The notes: generated from the letters alone by a model not told the origin. Shown: positions 51,129-59,921, counted from the stretch's first letter. The stretch is DNA of 64,000 nt from Paenisporosarcina quisquiliarum_A (GCF_043641925.1 NZ_JBHZRU010000002.1:1-64000), one strand, 5' to 3'. Numbers and translations: made by a program.

Positions 51129-51767
51129 ATGCGGATTTCTAGAACATTTTCAAAGTTTTCTTACACACTAGCACTTCTCCACGGTTTTTTAATTGGAGCT
51201 GTATCCATCGGTTTGTTTGCACTTTTAATTCAGTGGCAAGATATTCGAAAGGTGGATACACCAGAATTAGTCACGCCTGTAGAAGAAAAAGAAGAAGTAG
51301 AACCTGTTGTTGCACCAACGGATGATAAAACCGTATTTCCTTTTTACGCAAAACAGTATGGTGTTTTTTCAACGGCTGAAGCAGCGGCAAACTTGATGCA
51401 GACTAATCCTTCTTTAGCATCTTCAGCTGTTATTTTAGCAGAGGATAAATATTATGTATGGTCAGCGGTAAGTGTAGTAGAAGCTGAAGTGAAAAATGCA
51501 GAAAGCAAAGATTCTTTTGTTAAGCCTTTTCAATTATCAGCATCTGGTTGTACGGAAGATCATTTAAAAAATATACCTCTTTTGCTTAGTGAAACAGATC
51601 GTGCAAAATTTTATTTTGAAGGGGTAGAGGCGAGCGTTAAGATTCCTGAAGACTGGAAGTCGAACATTGCAGCAATATCTACGCTTTCAAAGGAAATTAA
51701 CGTTGTTCGTGCACAGCTATTATCACATTACGGAACACAAAATGAATGTCTCAAAATTGAATTTTAA
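51129..51767 (+). CDS. spoIIB: SpoIIB-like membrane protein
   Basis: A 212-residue bitopic protein: basic N-terminus, one transmembrane helix (LHGFLIGAVSIGLFALLI), an acidic linker, then a SPOR-like region (FYAKQYGVFSTAEAAANLMQ ... YYVWSAVSVVEAEV) that would bind septal glycan. The C-terminal part has two cysteines. In B. subtilis spoIIB lies at this place between comC and maf and assists septal thinning and engulfment during sporulation. Assignment is by layout and position; sequence similarity is weak. GAGGTGAC selects ATG 51129. Confidence 0.7.
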   Translation: MRISRTFSKFSYTLALLHGFLIGAVSIGLFALLIQWQDIRKVDTPELVTPVEEKEEVEPVVAPTDDKTVFPFYAKQYGVFSTAEAAANLMQTNPSLASSAVILAEDKYYVWSAVSVVEAEVKNAESKDSFVKPFQLSASGCTEDHLKNIPLLLSETDRAKFYFEGVEASVKIPEDWKSNIAAISTLSKEINVVRAQLLSHYGTQNECLKIEF

Positions 51768-51853
51768 TACCTAAAAAACTGTGGTTTTTAAGTTATCTCC
51801 ATTTACGATTAATTTTCATTTCCTGTGTGATTTTGTATGATGTCAAAAAGGAG

Positions 51854-52474
51854 ATGTTTGATATTAAATTAACGACTAAAAAACCACTCATATTAGCAAG
51901 TGCTTCACCCAGAAGATTTGAATTACTATCATTATTAGAAATACCTTTTAAAGTGAAAACTGTTGAGGTTGATGAATCAAATATACTTGGAGCGACACCT
52001 GGAGAAAAAGTATGTAATACGGCGATGGCTAAAGGTTTACCGATTGCGGAAAAATATCAAGATGCCATTGTTATAAGCGCAGATACGATTGTTTTTTTGA
52101 ATGAAGACCCTTTATATAAACCAATCGATAATAAAGTGGCCAGTGAATATTTAAAAAGGTTATCTGGAAATATTCACACAGTATATGCAGGTGTTTCGAT
52201 TTTTCATTCAGGAAAATGTCATACATTCTTTGAACATACGAATGTTCAATTTTATCCATTAACGGAAGAGTGGATTCAATGTTATGTGGAAAGCGGTGAA
52301 GGGGCAGATAAGGCAGGAGGCTATGGCATCCAAGGTGCTGGAGGTTTTTTTGTAGAAAAGATTGTAGGGGATTATCATAATGTTGTGGGATTACCAATTG
52401 GGAAACTTTTTAAAGAGCTAAAGTCTTTAGGTTTAATTTCCTTTGGTGACGAGGTTGAATTCTATGACAACTGA
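51854..52474 (+). CDS. maf: Maf-family nucleotide pyrophosphatase
   Basis: Hydrolyses non-canonical or modified nucleoside triphosphates (dTTP/UTP type in B. subtilis Maf) and delays septation when overproduced. The roughly 206-residue protein has the signature LASASPRRFELLSLL near the N-terminus, the catalytic SADTIV and the GGYGIQGAGG loop. The start is uncertain: ATG 51854 touches AAGGAG, GTG 51827 has no ribosome-binding site, and a non-ATG start at 51863 would be better spaced. It overlaps radC by 11 bases. Confidence 0.9.
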   Translation: MFDIKLTTKKPLILASASPRRFELLSLLEIPFKVKTVEVDESNILGATPGEKVCNTAMAKGLPIAEKYQDAIVISADTIVFLNEDPLYKPIDNKVASEYLKRLSGNIHTVYAGVSIFHSGKCHTFFEHTNVQFYPLTEEWIQCYVESGEGADKAGGYGIQGAGGFFVEKIVGDYHNVVGLPIGKLFKELKSLGLISFGDEVEFYDN

Positions 52475-53162
52475 AATCTTTCCGACATTAATGATTCGAG
52501 ATGTACATGAAGCAGATCGACCACGAGAACGTTTAATTAGGCAAGGTGCCGAAAGTTTATCTAATCAAGAATTAATCGCGATTCTTTTAAGAACGGGTAC
52601 GAAGCAAGAATCCGTTCTTCATTTAGCAAACCGTGTTTTAACCTATTTTGAACAACTTCACGAACTAAAAACTGCGACGATTGAAGAGATGACTGCAGTT
52701 AAAGGGATTGGGGAAGCAAAAGGGGTGCAATTATTAGCGGCAATTGAGTTAGGAAGACGTTTAGCTCAGCAAAAAACAGACGGAAAATTTACAGTTCGTT
52801 CACCGAAGGATGCGGCTACTTTTTTAATGGCAGACATGACATCATTAAAACAAGAAAATTTTGTTGTTCTTTTCATGAACGTGAAAAATCAAGTTTTGCA
52901 TAGACAAACTATTTTTATCGGCAGTTTAAATGCCAGTATTGTTCATCCACGAGAAATCTTTAGAGAAGCTGTAAAACGTTCTGCTGCCTCCATCATATGT
53001 GCTCATAATCACCCTTCAGGCAATCCTTCACCATCACCCGAAGATATTGAAGTAACGAAAAGATTACAAGAAGCTGGTAAAATTATGGGAATCGAATTAT
53101 TGGACCACGTTATCATTGGTGACCATCAATTCATTAGCTTAAAAGAAAAGGGGTACATGTGA
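52464..53162 (+). CDS. radC: RadC-family JAMM protein
   Basis: A 232-residue protein with an N-terminal helix-hairpin-helix region (IEEMTAVKGIGEAKGVQLLA) and a C-terminal JAMM/MPN metalloprotease-like domain with HNHPSG from residue 181 and the downstream aspartate (HNHPSGNPSPSPED). Despite the name, a role in DNA repair is not supported in several species; the true function is unresolved. ATG 52464 lies inside the end of maf, with GAGGTTG upstream. The maf-radC-mreBCD order is conserved in Bacillales. Confidence 0.95.
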   Translation: MTTEIFPTLMIRDVHEADRPRERLIRQGAESLSNQELIAILLRTGTKQESVLHLANRVLTYFEQLHELKTATIEEMTAVKGIGEAKGVQLLAAIELGRRLAQQKTDGKFTVRSPKDAATFLMADMTSLKQENFVVLFMNVKNQVLHRQTIFIGSLNASIVHPREIFREAVKRSAASIICAHNHPSGNPSPSPEDIEVTKRLQEAGKIMGIELLDHVIIGDHQFISLKEKGYM

Positions 53163-53256
53163 CACTATAATTTTCTTCATTTATCCGTTATAATGAAAGT
53201 TATGATTTCAAGTAAGCTGAGAACAACTGGCTAAGGATAGAAAGGAAGAAAATTAC

Positions 53257-54273
53257 GTGTTTGGATTTGGAGCAAAAGATGTCGGGATTGACCTTGGCAC
53301 AGCAAATACTTTGGTATTTATTAAAGGAAAAGGGATCGTTTTACGCGAACCTTCAGTAGTAGCTAAAAATACGAATAATGGCGATATCGTCGCTGTTGGT
53401 AAAGATGCTAGAAATATGATAGGTCGAACACCAGGTTCGATTGTTGCAATTCGTCCGATGAAGGATGGGGTTATTGCAGATTTTGATATCACAACTGCTA
53501 TGATTCAGTATTATTTAAAAGAGGCTATGAAAGTAGCTGGCGGATCATGGAAAAAACCAAACGTCATGATTTGTGTACCTTATGGAATAACTTCAGTTGA
53601 GCAACGTGCAGTTATTGACGCAGCAAGACAAGCGGGTGCACGTGAAGCTGTTACGATTGAAGAACCATTTGCAGCTGCAATTGGATCGAACTTACCAGTT
53701 TGGGAACCTACAGGTAGTATGGTTGTTGATATTGGTGGAGGAACTACTGAAGTAGCTGTTATATCTCTTGGTGGGATTGTAACTAGCGAATCAGTACGTG
53801 TAGCTGGAGATGCAATGGATCATGCCATTTCAGGTTATATTCGTAAAACGTACAATTTAACAATTGGTGAACGAACTTCTGAAGCTATTAAAATGGAAAT
53901 CGGTTCTGCTAAAGTAATAGATAATATTGAGACTATGGAAATTCGTGGTCGTGATTTAGTTACAGGATTACCTAAAACGATTGAAATTACATCACAAGAA
54001 ATTGCTGAAGCTCTTAAGGAATCAGTTGCTGCAATAATTGAGGGTGTGAAAAAAACGTTGGAACAAACTCCTCCTGAATTATCAGCTGATGTGATGGAAC
54101 GAGGAATCGTCTTAACTGGCGGTGGAGCACTTCTTAAAAATCTAGATAAAGTAATCAGCGACCAAACGAGTATGCCGGTCTTTATCGCAGAAAATCCCTT
54201 AGACTGTGTGGCAATTGGTACAGGTATGGCGTTAGATCATATGAATGTCATTCGACAACAGTCTAAACATTAA
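53257..54273 (+). CDS. mreB: Rod shape-determining protein MreB
   Basis: Actin-like filament protein that guides lateral wall synthesis through MreC, MreD and the RodA/PBP elongasome. The 338-residue protein has IDLGTANTLVF (phosphate 1), DIGGGTTEVAVI (phosphate 2) and GIVLTGGGALLKNL (adenosine motif). GTG 53257 is preceded by AGGAAG. First gene of mreBCD-minCD. Confidence 0.97.
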   Translation: MFGFGAKDVGIDLGTANTLVFIKGKGIVLREPSVVAKNTNNGDIVAVGKDARNMIGRTPGSIVAIRPMKDGVIADFDITTAMIQYYLKEAMKVAGGSWKKPNVMICVPYGITSVEQRAVIDAARQAGAREAVTIEEPFAAAIGSNLPVWEPTGSMVVDIGGGTTEVAVISLGGIVTSESVRVAGDAMDHAISGYIRKTYNLTIGERTSEAIKMEIGSAKVIDNIETMEIRGRDLVTGLPKTIEITSQEIAEALKESVAAIIEGVKKTLEQTPPELSADVMERGIVLTGGGALLKNLDKVISDQTSMPVFIAENPLDCVAIGTGMALDHMNVIRQQSKH

Positions 54274-54287
54274 GGAGGTTTGCTCCA

Positions 54288-55196
54288 ATGCCGCAATTTT
54301 TTTCGAATAAGCGATTGATCATGTTGCTTGTCGGGGTGATTTTTCTTGTGGCCTTGATCAGTTTCTCTCTCAGAGATCGTGATCATGCTTCTTTACCTGA
54401 ACAATTTATTAAAGATGTAGTTGGTTTTGGACAATCTATTTTCTCTAAACCGACGCAATACATAACAGGTGTTTTCGAAAATGTTGATTCTTTGTTAAAT
54501 ACTTACGATGAAAACAAACGATTAAAAAGTCGTTTAGAAGAGTTTGCTAAATTGCAGGCTGACGTAAATGTTTTAACTTTAGAGAATTCGACATTACGCG
54601 AAATTGTAGACAAAGAAGAAAACCTTCGAAAATATGAGCCGATTCAAGCAACAGTTATCGCAAGAAACCCCGATCAGTGGGAAGAAAAAGTTGTACTTGA
54701 TAAAGGGACAATTCATGGTGTTGAGGTTAATATGGCGGTCATGACTTCTCAAGGGTTAATTGGTAAAGTGTTTTTAACGACATCGTTTACATCAACAGTA
54801 GAGTTGTTATCGACTCAAAACCCTAATTATCGTGTCTCTGCCATGGTAACAGTTGATGGAGAGAAAAAAGTGTTCGGTTTAATTGAAGGGTATGATGATG
54901 AAAGAAACGAATTGATACTTAAACGAATTGATTCAAATATTGAAATTAAAGCAGGACAAAAAGTAATGTCATCCGGTTTAGGTGGAATCTTCCCTGAAGG
55001 GTTATATATTGGGGAGATTACGGAAGTGACAACCGATGATTTTGGCTTAACTAAAATGGCGTATATCAAACCAGCAGCAGACTTTGCATTATTAGATCAT
55101 GTAATGGTAGCCAAGAGATCAATGCCTAGTGCAAGTGGAATTGATGGGGAAGTTATTGTTGAAGAGGAAGCAGAAAAAGAAGAGGATCCTTCATGA
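54288..55196 (+). CDS. mreC: Rod shape-determining protein MreC
   Basis: A 302-residue protein with one N-terminal transmembrane helix (LIMLLVGVIFLVALISFSL), a coiled coil (about 65-110) and a tandem beta-barrel domain outside the membrane (ATVIARNPDQWEEKVVLDKG, GLIGKVF, GLGGIFPEGLYIGEI). It connects MreB to the periplasmic-side wall enzymes. The C-terminus is a short acidic tail. AAGGAGG precedes ATG 54288. It overlaps mreD by 4 bases. Confidence 0.95.
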   Translation: MPQFFSNKRLIMLLVGVIFLVALISFSLRDRDHASLPEQFIKDVVGFGQSIFSKPTQYITGVFENVDSLLNTYDENKRLKSRLEEFAKLQADVNVLTLENSTLREIVDKEENLRKYEPIQATVIARNPDQWEEKVVLDKGTIHGVEVNMAVMTSQGLIGKVFLTTSFTSTVELLSTQNPNYRVSAMVTVDGEKKVFGLIEGYDDERNELILKRIDSNIEIKAGQKVMSSGLGGIFPEGLYIGEITEVTTDDFGLTKMAYIKPAADFALLDHVMVAKRSMPSASGIDGEVIVEEEAEKEEDPS

Positions 55197-55717
55197 TTCG
55201 ATTCGTTGTTCCTCTTATCGCCATAGTTTTGTTTTTTTTAGAACCGGTATTTGGCTTGTTTTCTCCAATTGAATTGTATGGAGAATACCGTTTTTTAGTC
55301 CCTCGATTCTTAATTATGTACTTAATTTTTATCTCGATTTACTATAGCCGGAATGTAGCTATGATTTACGGTTTAGTATTTGGTCTATTGTATGATGTGA
55401 CTTACATTGATATTATTGGATTGTATTCATTTTTATATCCATTAATATGTTTAATTGCGAGTTTCATTGTTCGATATATTCATCAACATTTACTGGTCAC
55501 GACCACATTGTCATTATTGTTGGTAGCTTTACTTGAGTTTGTTTTGTATCAATTTTTCTTATTAATCGGATTAACTGATATGTCCATGAGCAATTTTGTT
55601 TATGGAAAACTGATTCCAACGATGATTGCCAATTCTATTTTTCTTATTATGCTAGGATGGGCATTTAAGTATTTAATAAATGCAAGGTTCATTCAACGTT
55701 TGAATCAACCATCATAA
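55193..55717 (+). CDS. mreD: Rod shape-determining protein MreD
   Basis: A 174-residue, very hydrophobic protein with about five membrane helices; third member of the MreBCD elongation complex. Recognised by FGLLYDVTYIDIIGLYSFLY (usual G-L-x-x-D). Its start overlaps the mreC stop (ATGA). Confidence 0.92.
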   Translation: MIRFVVPLIAIVLFFLEPVFGLFSPIELYGEYRFLVPRFLIMYLIFISIYYSRNVAMIYGLVFGLLYDVTYIDIIGLYSFLYPLICLIASFIVRYIHQHLLVTTTLSLLLVALLEFVLYQFFLLIGLTDMSMSNFVYGKLIPTMIANSIFLIMLGWAFKYLINARFIQRLNQPS

Positions 55718-55746
55718 ATTCGAATTTTACGCGTGAGGTGACGCAT

Positions 55747-56418
55747 TTGACGAAAAAGCAACTTGTCTATATTAAAGGGACAAAAGACGGCCTAGTGCTT
55801 CGGCTAGATGATCAATGCGCTTACGCTGATATAGTTGAAGAACTTAAAAACAAAGTATCTGACGAAGGTATTGAAGGACAAGCAGAGGTTCTATTGCAAG
55901 TGGGACATCGATATTGTTCAGAAGAACAAATCAAAGAATTAATAGCCTGCGTTCATACTTCTCCGCATCTTCGGGTTTCTAAAGTTCAAAGCGATGTGAT
56001 TTCTGTGGAAGAAAGCAATCGACGAATTTTAGAACGACAATCCGAAACGTATGTAGGAATTGTTCGATCTGGACAAGTTGTTACAGCTGAAGGTGATTTA
56101 GTTGTTGTAGGTGACGTTAATCCAAACGGTCGAATTGTAGCAGGCGGAAATATTTTCGTGCTTGGTCGATTAAAAGGGATTGCTCACGCAGGTTCTAACG
56201 GTAACACAGATGCTGTCATTGCTGCTTCTTGGTTAGAAGCTACGCATTTAATGATTGCTGATGCTCTTGAGATTATGACAGATGAATTAACCATATTATC
56301 AGAGCAACCTGAAATGGAATGTGCTTATTTACATGCTAATGGTTTTATTGCGATTGATCGTTTGCAAGAATTACGTTTATTAAGACCGCAATTATCTACA
56401 TTTAAAGGAGGAAGCTGA
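55747..56418 (+). CDS. minC: Septum-site determining protein MinC
   Basis: Inhibits FtsZ assembly away from midcell in partnership with MinD. The 223-residue protein has an N-terminal domain (KKQLVYIKGTKDGLVLRLDD) and a C-terminal right-handed beta-helix domain that binds MinD (GQVVTAEGDLVVVGDVNPNG, GGNIFVLGRLKGIAHAG). TTG 55747 is chosen, 7 bases after GAGGTG; a GTG at 55738 overlaps that site. minD follows by 1 base. Confidence 0.94.
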   Translation: MTKKQLVYIKGTKDGLVLRLDDQCAYADIVEELKNKVSDEGIEGQAEVLLQVGHRYCSEEQIKELIACVHTSPHLRVSKVQSDVISVEESNRRILERQSETYVGIVRSGQVVTAEGDLVVVGDVNPNGRIVAGGNIFVLGRLKGIAHAGSNGNTDAVIAASWLEATHLMIADALEIMTDELTILSEQPEMECAYLHANGFIAIDRLQELRLLRPQLSTFKGGS

Positions 56419-56419
56419 T

Positions 56420-57217
56420 GTGGGAGAAGCCATCGTTATAACTTCAGGGAAAGGGGGGGTCGGTAAGACGACGACCACCGCTAACCTTGGAACTGCATTA
56501 GCACTTCAAGGCAAGAAAGTTTGTTTGATTGACACGGACATTGGTTTAAGAAATTTGGATGTTGTTTTAGGTTTAGAAAATCGAATCATTTATGACCTCG
56601 TTGACGTTATTGAGGGTCGTTGTAAAGTGCATCAAGCACTTGTTAAAGATAAGCGTTTTGATGACAAGTTATTTCTACTACCCGCAGCACAGACAACTGA
56701 CAAAAACGCTATTAATCCTGAACAAATGAAAGAATTAGTGACAGAATTAAAACGCGATTACGATTATGTTGTGATTGATTGTCCCGCTGGTATTGAGCAA
56801 GGGTATAAAAATGCCATTGCTGGAGCTGATCGTGCGATTGTCGTAACAACTCCTGAGATATCTGCTGTTCGAGATGCTGACCGTATCATCGGATTGTTAG
56901 AACAAGAAGATATTGCTCCACCTAAACTTATTATCAATCGCATTCGACAACATTTAATGAAATCTGGAGATGCTTTAGATATTAATGAAATTACGACTCA
57001 TTTATCAATCGATTTATTAGGAATTGTTGCTGATGACGAAAGTGTCATTACTTCTTCTAATAAAGGGGAACCTGTAGTTATGGATCCTACAAATCGGGCT
57101 GCGTTAGGTTACCGAAATATTGCTCGACGTATTTTAGGTGAATCGGTTCCATTAATGTCTATGGATTTAGAACGTAAAGGTGTATTTTCAAAAATCAAAG
57201 CAATCTTTGCTAAATAA
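56420..57217 (+). CDS. minD: Septum-site determining ATPase MinD
   Basis: ParA-type ATPase that recruits MinC to the membrane. The 265-residue protein has the deviant Walker A GKGGVGKTTT at about residues 10-19, DTDIGLRNLDVVLGLENR, Walker B DYVVIDCPAG, and the C-terminal amphipathic membrane-targeting helix (GVFSKIKAIFAK). GTG 56420 follows AAAGGAGGAAG by about 8 bases. Last gene of the mre-min cluster, with a terminator after it. Confidence 0.97.
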   Translation: MGEAIVITSGKGGVGKTTTTANLGTALALQGKKVCLIDTDIGLRNLDVVLGLENRIIYDLVDVIEGRCKVHQALVKDKRFDDKLFLLPAAQTTDKNAINPEQMKELVTELKRDYDYVVIDCPAGIEQGYKNAIAGADRAIVVTTPEISAVRDADRIIGLLEQEDIAPPKLIINRIRQHLMKSGDALDINEITTHLSIDLLGIVADDESVITSSNKGEPVVMDPTNRAALGYRNIARRILGESVPLMSMDLERKGVFSKIKAIFAK

Positions 57218-57223
57218 TTATTA

Positions 57224-57271
57224 CGGGGCCATCTCTTAAGTCGTTTAGTGACTTAGAGATGGTCTTTTTTA
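57224..57271 (+). terminator. Terminator after minD
   Basis: GGCCATCTCTTAAGTC faces GACTTAGAGATGGTC around GTTTAGT and is followed by TTTTTT. Confidence 0.9.
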
Positions 57272-57299
57272 TATCAGAACTTAGCAGGTGATTATCTTT

Positions 57300-57400
57300 A
57301 TGGTGTACGCTTTCCGGGAGCACGTGCTTAGCCGCTTCCCTCGCGGTGCTCAGTCCAGGGTATAAAGCACGTACTAATTCCCCCAGGAGTCGCACCACGA
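57300..57400 (-). repeat. Foldback intergenic repeat, copy C (type 2)
   Basis: Read on the minus strand it runs TCGTGGTGCGACTCCTGGGG, CCCTGGACTGAGCACCGCGA, GGGAAGCGGCTAAGCACGTG, CGGAAAGCGTACACCA. The core CCTGGACTGAGCA-CGCGAGGG and GGAAGCGGCTA is shared with the copy at 21810-21940. TGGTGCGAC at one end and the complement of TGGTGTACGC at the other form inverted ends. Confidence 0.8.
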
Positions 57401-57734
57401 GTATATAAACATCGATTGTTTAGCAATAGCTCTGGTATATAACACCAAAATATTGTTATCCGATTTATTTCCAGGGAAATCAAGAGCGGTTACTTGATTT
57501 TAGATTATTAAAGATTTAAGCCCAACACATCACAAGACAGCTACTTTGAAATACTGGCTTCATTAGCAATAGAAGCTTCCATCTTCATGAAAATCACCTT
57601 TTCTTTTTTTGATAGACAATGTCTACATATTCAATGAGACATTACTATAATTAGTGCTTTTTATTCAAAACTAGCGAATGTTATAAAATCAGGCGATTTT
57701 GTTTTTATTATTGTAGATGATATTTTGTTTAGTG

Positions 57735-57855
57735 TAGTGCAAGGTGGCGACTCCGGCGGAATAGCCGGTCCATGTGAGACCCCGCAGTGAGCATTGCGAA
57801 TGAGGAGGCTCACGGACCGCCCGCGGAAAGCGTCCACCTGAAGCGGAACGAGTGT
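57735..57855 (+). repeat. Foldback intergenic repeat, copy D (type 1)
   Basis: Starts near GGTGGCGACTCCGGCGGAAT, contains GAGACCCCGCAGTGAGC, and ends with CCGCCCGCGGAAAGCGTCCA. It shares landmarks and order with the copy at 260-380. GGTCCATGTGAG and CTCACGGACC form an internal inverted repeat. Confidence 0.8.
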
Positions 57856-57974
57856 TTTATGTGTATTATTTACTAATTTAACTCAAGTCTATTAATAAAT
57901 CTATCAAACTTGGCATTTGTCATTCATGCTCTTTCTTCTTGTTGCATATAGTGCATTAAAAGGAGGGGTGAGCG

Positions 57975-58523
57975 ATGAGATGGCAGAAAAAGTGGTTCGT
58001 AGCTTGTCTATTAACAATAGGAGTTATTGGGATGGTTCAAATTGAAGAACGTGATGGTGGAAATTCACAGATTCGTTCCCTTTTTGAGGAAGGGAAAGAT
58101 ATTCAGTACGCACGTAAAATGATTATGTCATTAATGACTGATGAGAAACTTGAAGAAGTGATTCCAGTATCGGCATCTGTGCACCCTTCAATGAAAACCT
58201 ATGAATCAATGCAACCTTATCAAGATGGCGTACTGGTTTCGTATACCAGTCCAGTTCAAGTGGTTGCTCGTGAAGATGGATTAATTCTGTTTACTGGTCA
58301 AACAAAGCAAACTGGGAAAACCATGACTATTTTATATGATAGTGGGGAAACTGTGACCTATGGATTTATAGAAAGCTTCTCACATTTACCATATACAGCA
58401 GTTGCTACGAACGAATTAATTGCCGAGGTACAACCAGGATCAATGTATGTTCGAGTAGAACGGGATGGACAGTATTTAGAACCATCTACATTGACTGAAT
58501 GGATATCGGATGCCGTTAAATAG
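57975..58523 (+). CDS. spoIVFA: SpoIVFA-like sporulation protein
   Basis: A 182-residue protein, shorter than B. subtilis SpoIVFA (about 264). It has one transmembrane helix near the N-terminus (WFVACLLTIGVIGMVQI) and a C-terminal M23/LytM-like fold without the catalytic histidines (GVLVSYTSPVQVVAREDGLILFTGQ ... GETVTYGFIESF). SpoIVFA tethers and inhibits the SpoIVFB protease in the forespore outer membrane until signalled by SpoIVB. AAAGGAGGGG precedes ATG 57975. It overlaps the next gene by 14 bases, as expected for a two-protein complex. Confidence 0.85.
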   Translation: MRWQKKWFVACLLTIGVIGMVQIEERDGGNSQIRSLFEEGKDIQYARKMIMSLMTDEKLEEVIPVSASVHPSMKTYESMQPYQDGVLVSYTSPVQVVAREDGLILFTGQTKQTGKTMTILYDSGETVTYGFIESFSHLPYTAVATNELIAEVQPGSMYVRVERDGQYLEPSTLTEWISDAVK

Positions 58524-59112
58524 CACGATGCGATTTAGATTACATCCGATATTAATTCCGCTCATTTTCTTTTTGATTGGAACTGGTCAATTTGCTCATT
58601 ATACGATTATTTTTGTCTCATTATTGATTCATGAATCTGGACATTTAGTTGCAGCAAAATGGACAGGCCTATCGGTTAAATCTTGTACAATAATGCCGTA
58701 TGGTGGAGAAATTATCATTCGTAATTTTAGGCAGGCACCAAAACATCACCAATGGTTAGTGGCAATTTCAGGTCCACTCACGACAGCCATACTTATATTA
58801 CTTGCGAATTTCTTATCGTTTCCTGGACAAGCTTTCTTTATTCAAGTCCAATTTACAATATTGTTTTTAAATTGTTTACCGATTCTTCCGTTAGATGGAG
58901 GACAAGCTCTTTTAGCATTAGTTCCTAATTGGTATGAATGGATATTAATGATGTCTATTTTTTTACCATTGTTTTTGATTTTATTTGTATCAACACAAAT
59001 TCACTTGGTATTTATATTTGCTTTTATTGCCTATCAAAATATTAAATCATGGCAATATCGTAAATACGAAGCAGCATTTCAGGATATTGTTCAAAAGCGG
59101 TTGACTCTATGA
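58510..59112 (+). CDS. spoIVFB: SpoIVFB-like site-2 protease, lacking the CBS domain
   Basis: An intramembrane metalloprotease expected to cleave pro-sigma-K in the mother cell. The 200-residue protein has the zinc motif HESGH at residues 41-45 and the third ligand in LPILPLDGG (D129), within about six hydrophobic helices. B. subtilis SpoIVFB is about 288 residues and ends in a CBS domain that senses ATP; this protein ends soon after the last helix (KYEAAFQDIVQKRLTL). ATG 58510 overlaps spoIVFA; an ATG at 58528 is an alternative. The adjacent rplU promoter begins within its last codons. Confidence 0.88.
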   Translation: MPLNSTMRFRLHPILIPLIFFLIGTGQFAHYTIIFVSLLIHESGHLVAAKWTGLSVKSCTIMPYGGEIIIRNFRQAPKHHQWLVAISGPLTTAILILLANFLSFPGQAFFIQVQFTILFLNCLPILPLDGGQALLALVPNWYEWILMMSIFLPLFLILFVSTQIHLVFIFAFIAYQNIKSWQYRKYEAAFQDIVQKRLTL

Positions 59113-59128
59113 CCTCAAGTGTGATAAT
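59101..59128 (+). promoter_or_regulatory. Promoter of rplU-prp-rpmA
   Basis: TTGACT (59101-59106), 16 bases, GATAAT (59123-59128), with TG before the -10. The -35 lies in the last codons of spoIVFB. Confidence 0.65.
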
Positions 59129-59139
59129 ATTTTAATGTT

Positions 59140-59238
59140 ATTGTTTGTAGCACCCGTGCTACTACAACCGCTCTTAAAAGGTTTAAGTATCTGAAAAGAT
59201 CACCTTATTTAAAGGCGAGTCTGAGTCTAAGAGGAGGT
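59140..59238 (+). ncRNA. Ribosomal protein L21 leader
   Basis: The leader of rplU folds from a hairpin TTGTAG-CACCCGTG-CTACTACAA (59144-59167), followed by a conserved-looking segment CTCTTAAAAGGTTTAAG and ACCTTATTTAAAGGCGAG, then the ribosome-binding site. Firmicutes rplU genes carry such an L21 leader, thought to mediate feedback by L21. Assigned by position and general layout; an alignment to the family model was not possible. Confidence 0.7.
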
Positions 59239-59246
59239 GCAGTAAA

Positions 59247-59555
59247 ATGTACGCAATTATCGAAACTGGTGGGAAACAAATCAAAGTTGAAAAAGGTCAA
59301 GAAATTTACATCGAAAAATTAGGTGTGGATGCTGAAGACGTTTTCACATTTGACAAAGTTCTATTTGTAGGTGGAGACAATGTTAAAGTTGGAGTTCCTT
59401 TCGTGGAAGGTGCAACAGTTAAAGCGACAGTCGTTAAAAACGGTCGTGGTAAAAAAATCACTGTTTTCAAATACAAAGCGAAAAAGAACTACCGTCGTAA
59501 ACAAGGTCATCGTCAACCTTATACAAAATTAGTGATTGATGAAATTAACCTGTAA
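59247..59555 (+). CDS. rplU: 50S ribosomal protein L21
   Basis: A 102-residue ribosomal protein bound to 23S rRNA. It has the family start MYAIIETGGKQIKVEKGQEI and the basic signature VFKYKAKKNYRRKQGHRQPYT near the C-terminus, here given in overlapping recall: YKAKKNYRRKQGHRQ. AGAGGAGGTG precedes ATG 59247 by 7 bases. First of the rplU-prp-rpmA operon. Confidence 0.98.
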   Translation: MYAIIETGGKQIKVEKGQEIYIEKLGVDAEDVFTFDKVLFVGGDNVKVGVPFVEGATVKATVVKNGRGKKITVFKYKAKKNYRRKQGHRQPYTKLVIDEINL

Positions 59556-59573
59556 GAAAAAGATGTGGTATTG

Positions 59574-59909
59574 ATGATTCAAGTAACGATTGATCAAGAT
59601 CAGTCAAAACAAGTTCGTTCTTTTGAAATGAAGGGACATGCTGATTTTGCTGAACATGGAAAAGATTTAGTTTGTGCAGGTGCTTCTGCTGTTTCATTTG
59701 GAGCAGTTAATGCCATCATGTCACTTACAAACATTACTCCAGATATTCAGCAAGGACAAGATGGCGGATTTTTCAAAGTCTCGTTCCCGCAAAACCTGGA
59801 TACAAGAACGAATGAGCAAGTACAATTACTTGTACAAGCAATGATTGTTTCTTTACAAACGATTGAACATGATTATGCACAGCATATAAAAATAACCTTC
59901 AAAAAGTAG
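59574..59909 (+). CDS. prp: Ribosomal-processing cysteine protease Prp
   Basis: Cleaves the N-terminal extension from ribosomal protein L27, which is essential in Firmicutes whose L27 has that extension. The 111-residue protein has the catalytic histidine H22 (MKGHADFAEHG) and cysteine C34 (DLVCAGASAVSFG). It was formerly ysxB. ATG 59574 matches the B. subtilis start (MIQ). It lies between rplU and its substrate gene rpmA. Confidence 0.96.
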   Translation: MIQVTIDQDQSKQVRSFEMKGHADFAEHGKDLVCAGASAVSFGAVNAIMSLTNITPDIQQGQDGGFFKVSFPQNLDTRTNEQVQLLVQAMIVSLQTIEHDYAQHIKITFKK

Positions 59910-59921
59910 GAGGTGGAACAG

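Larger units (their letters stand above)
57272..57974. other. Gene-free stretch between minD and spoIVFA
   Basis: About 700 bases without a credible gene. It contains two foldback repeats of different type and orientation (57300-57400 minus, 57735-57855 plus) and AT-rich DNA between them. In B. subtilis minD and spoIVFA are much closer, so repeats have expanded the gap. Confidence 0.6.
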
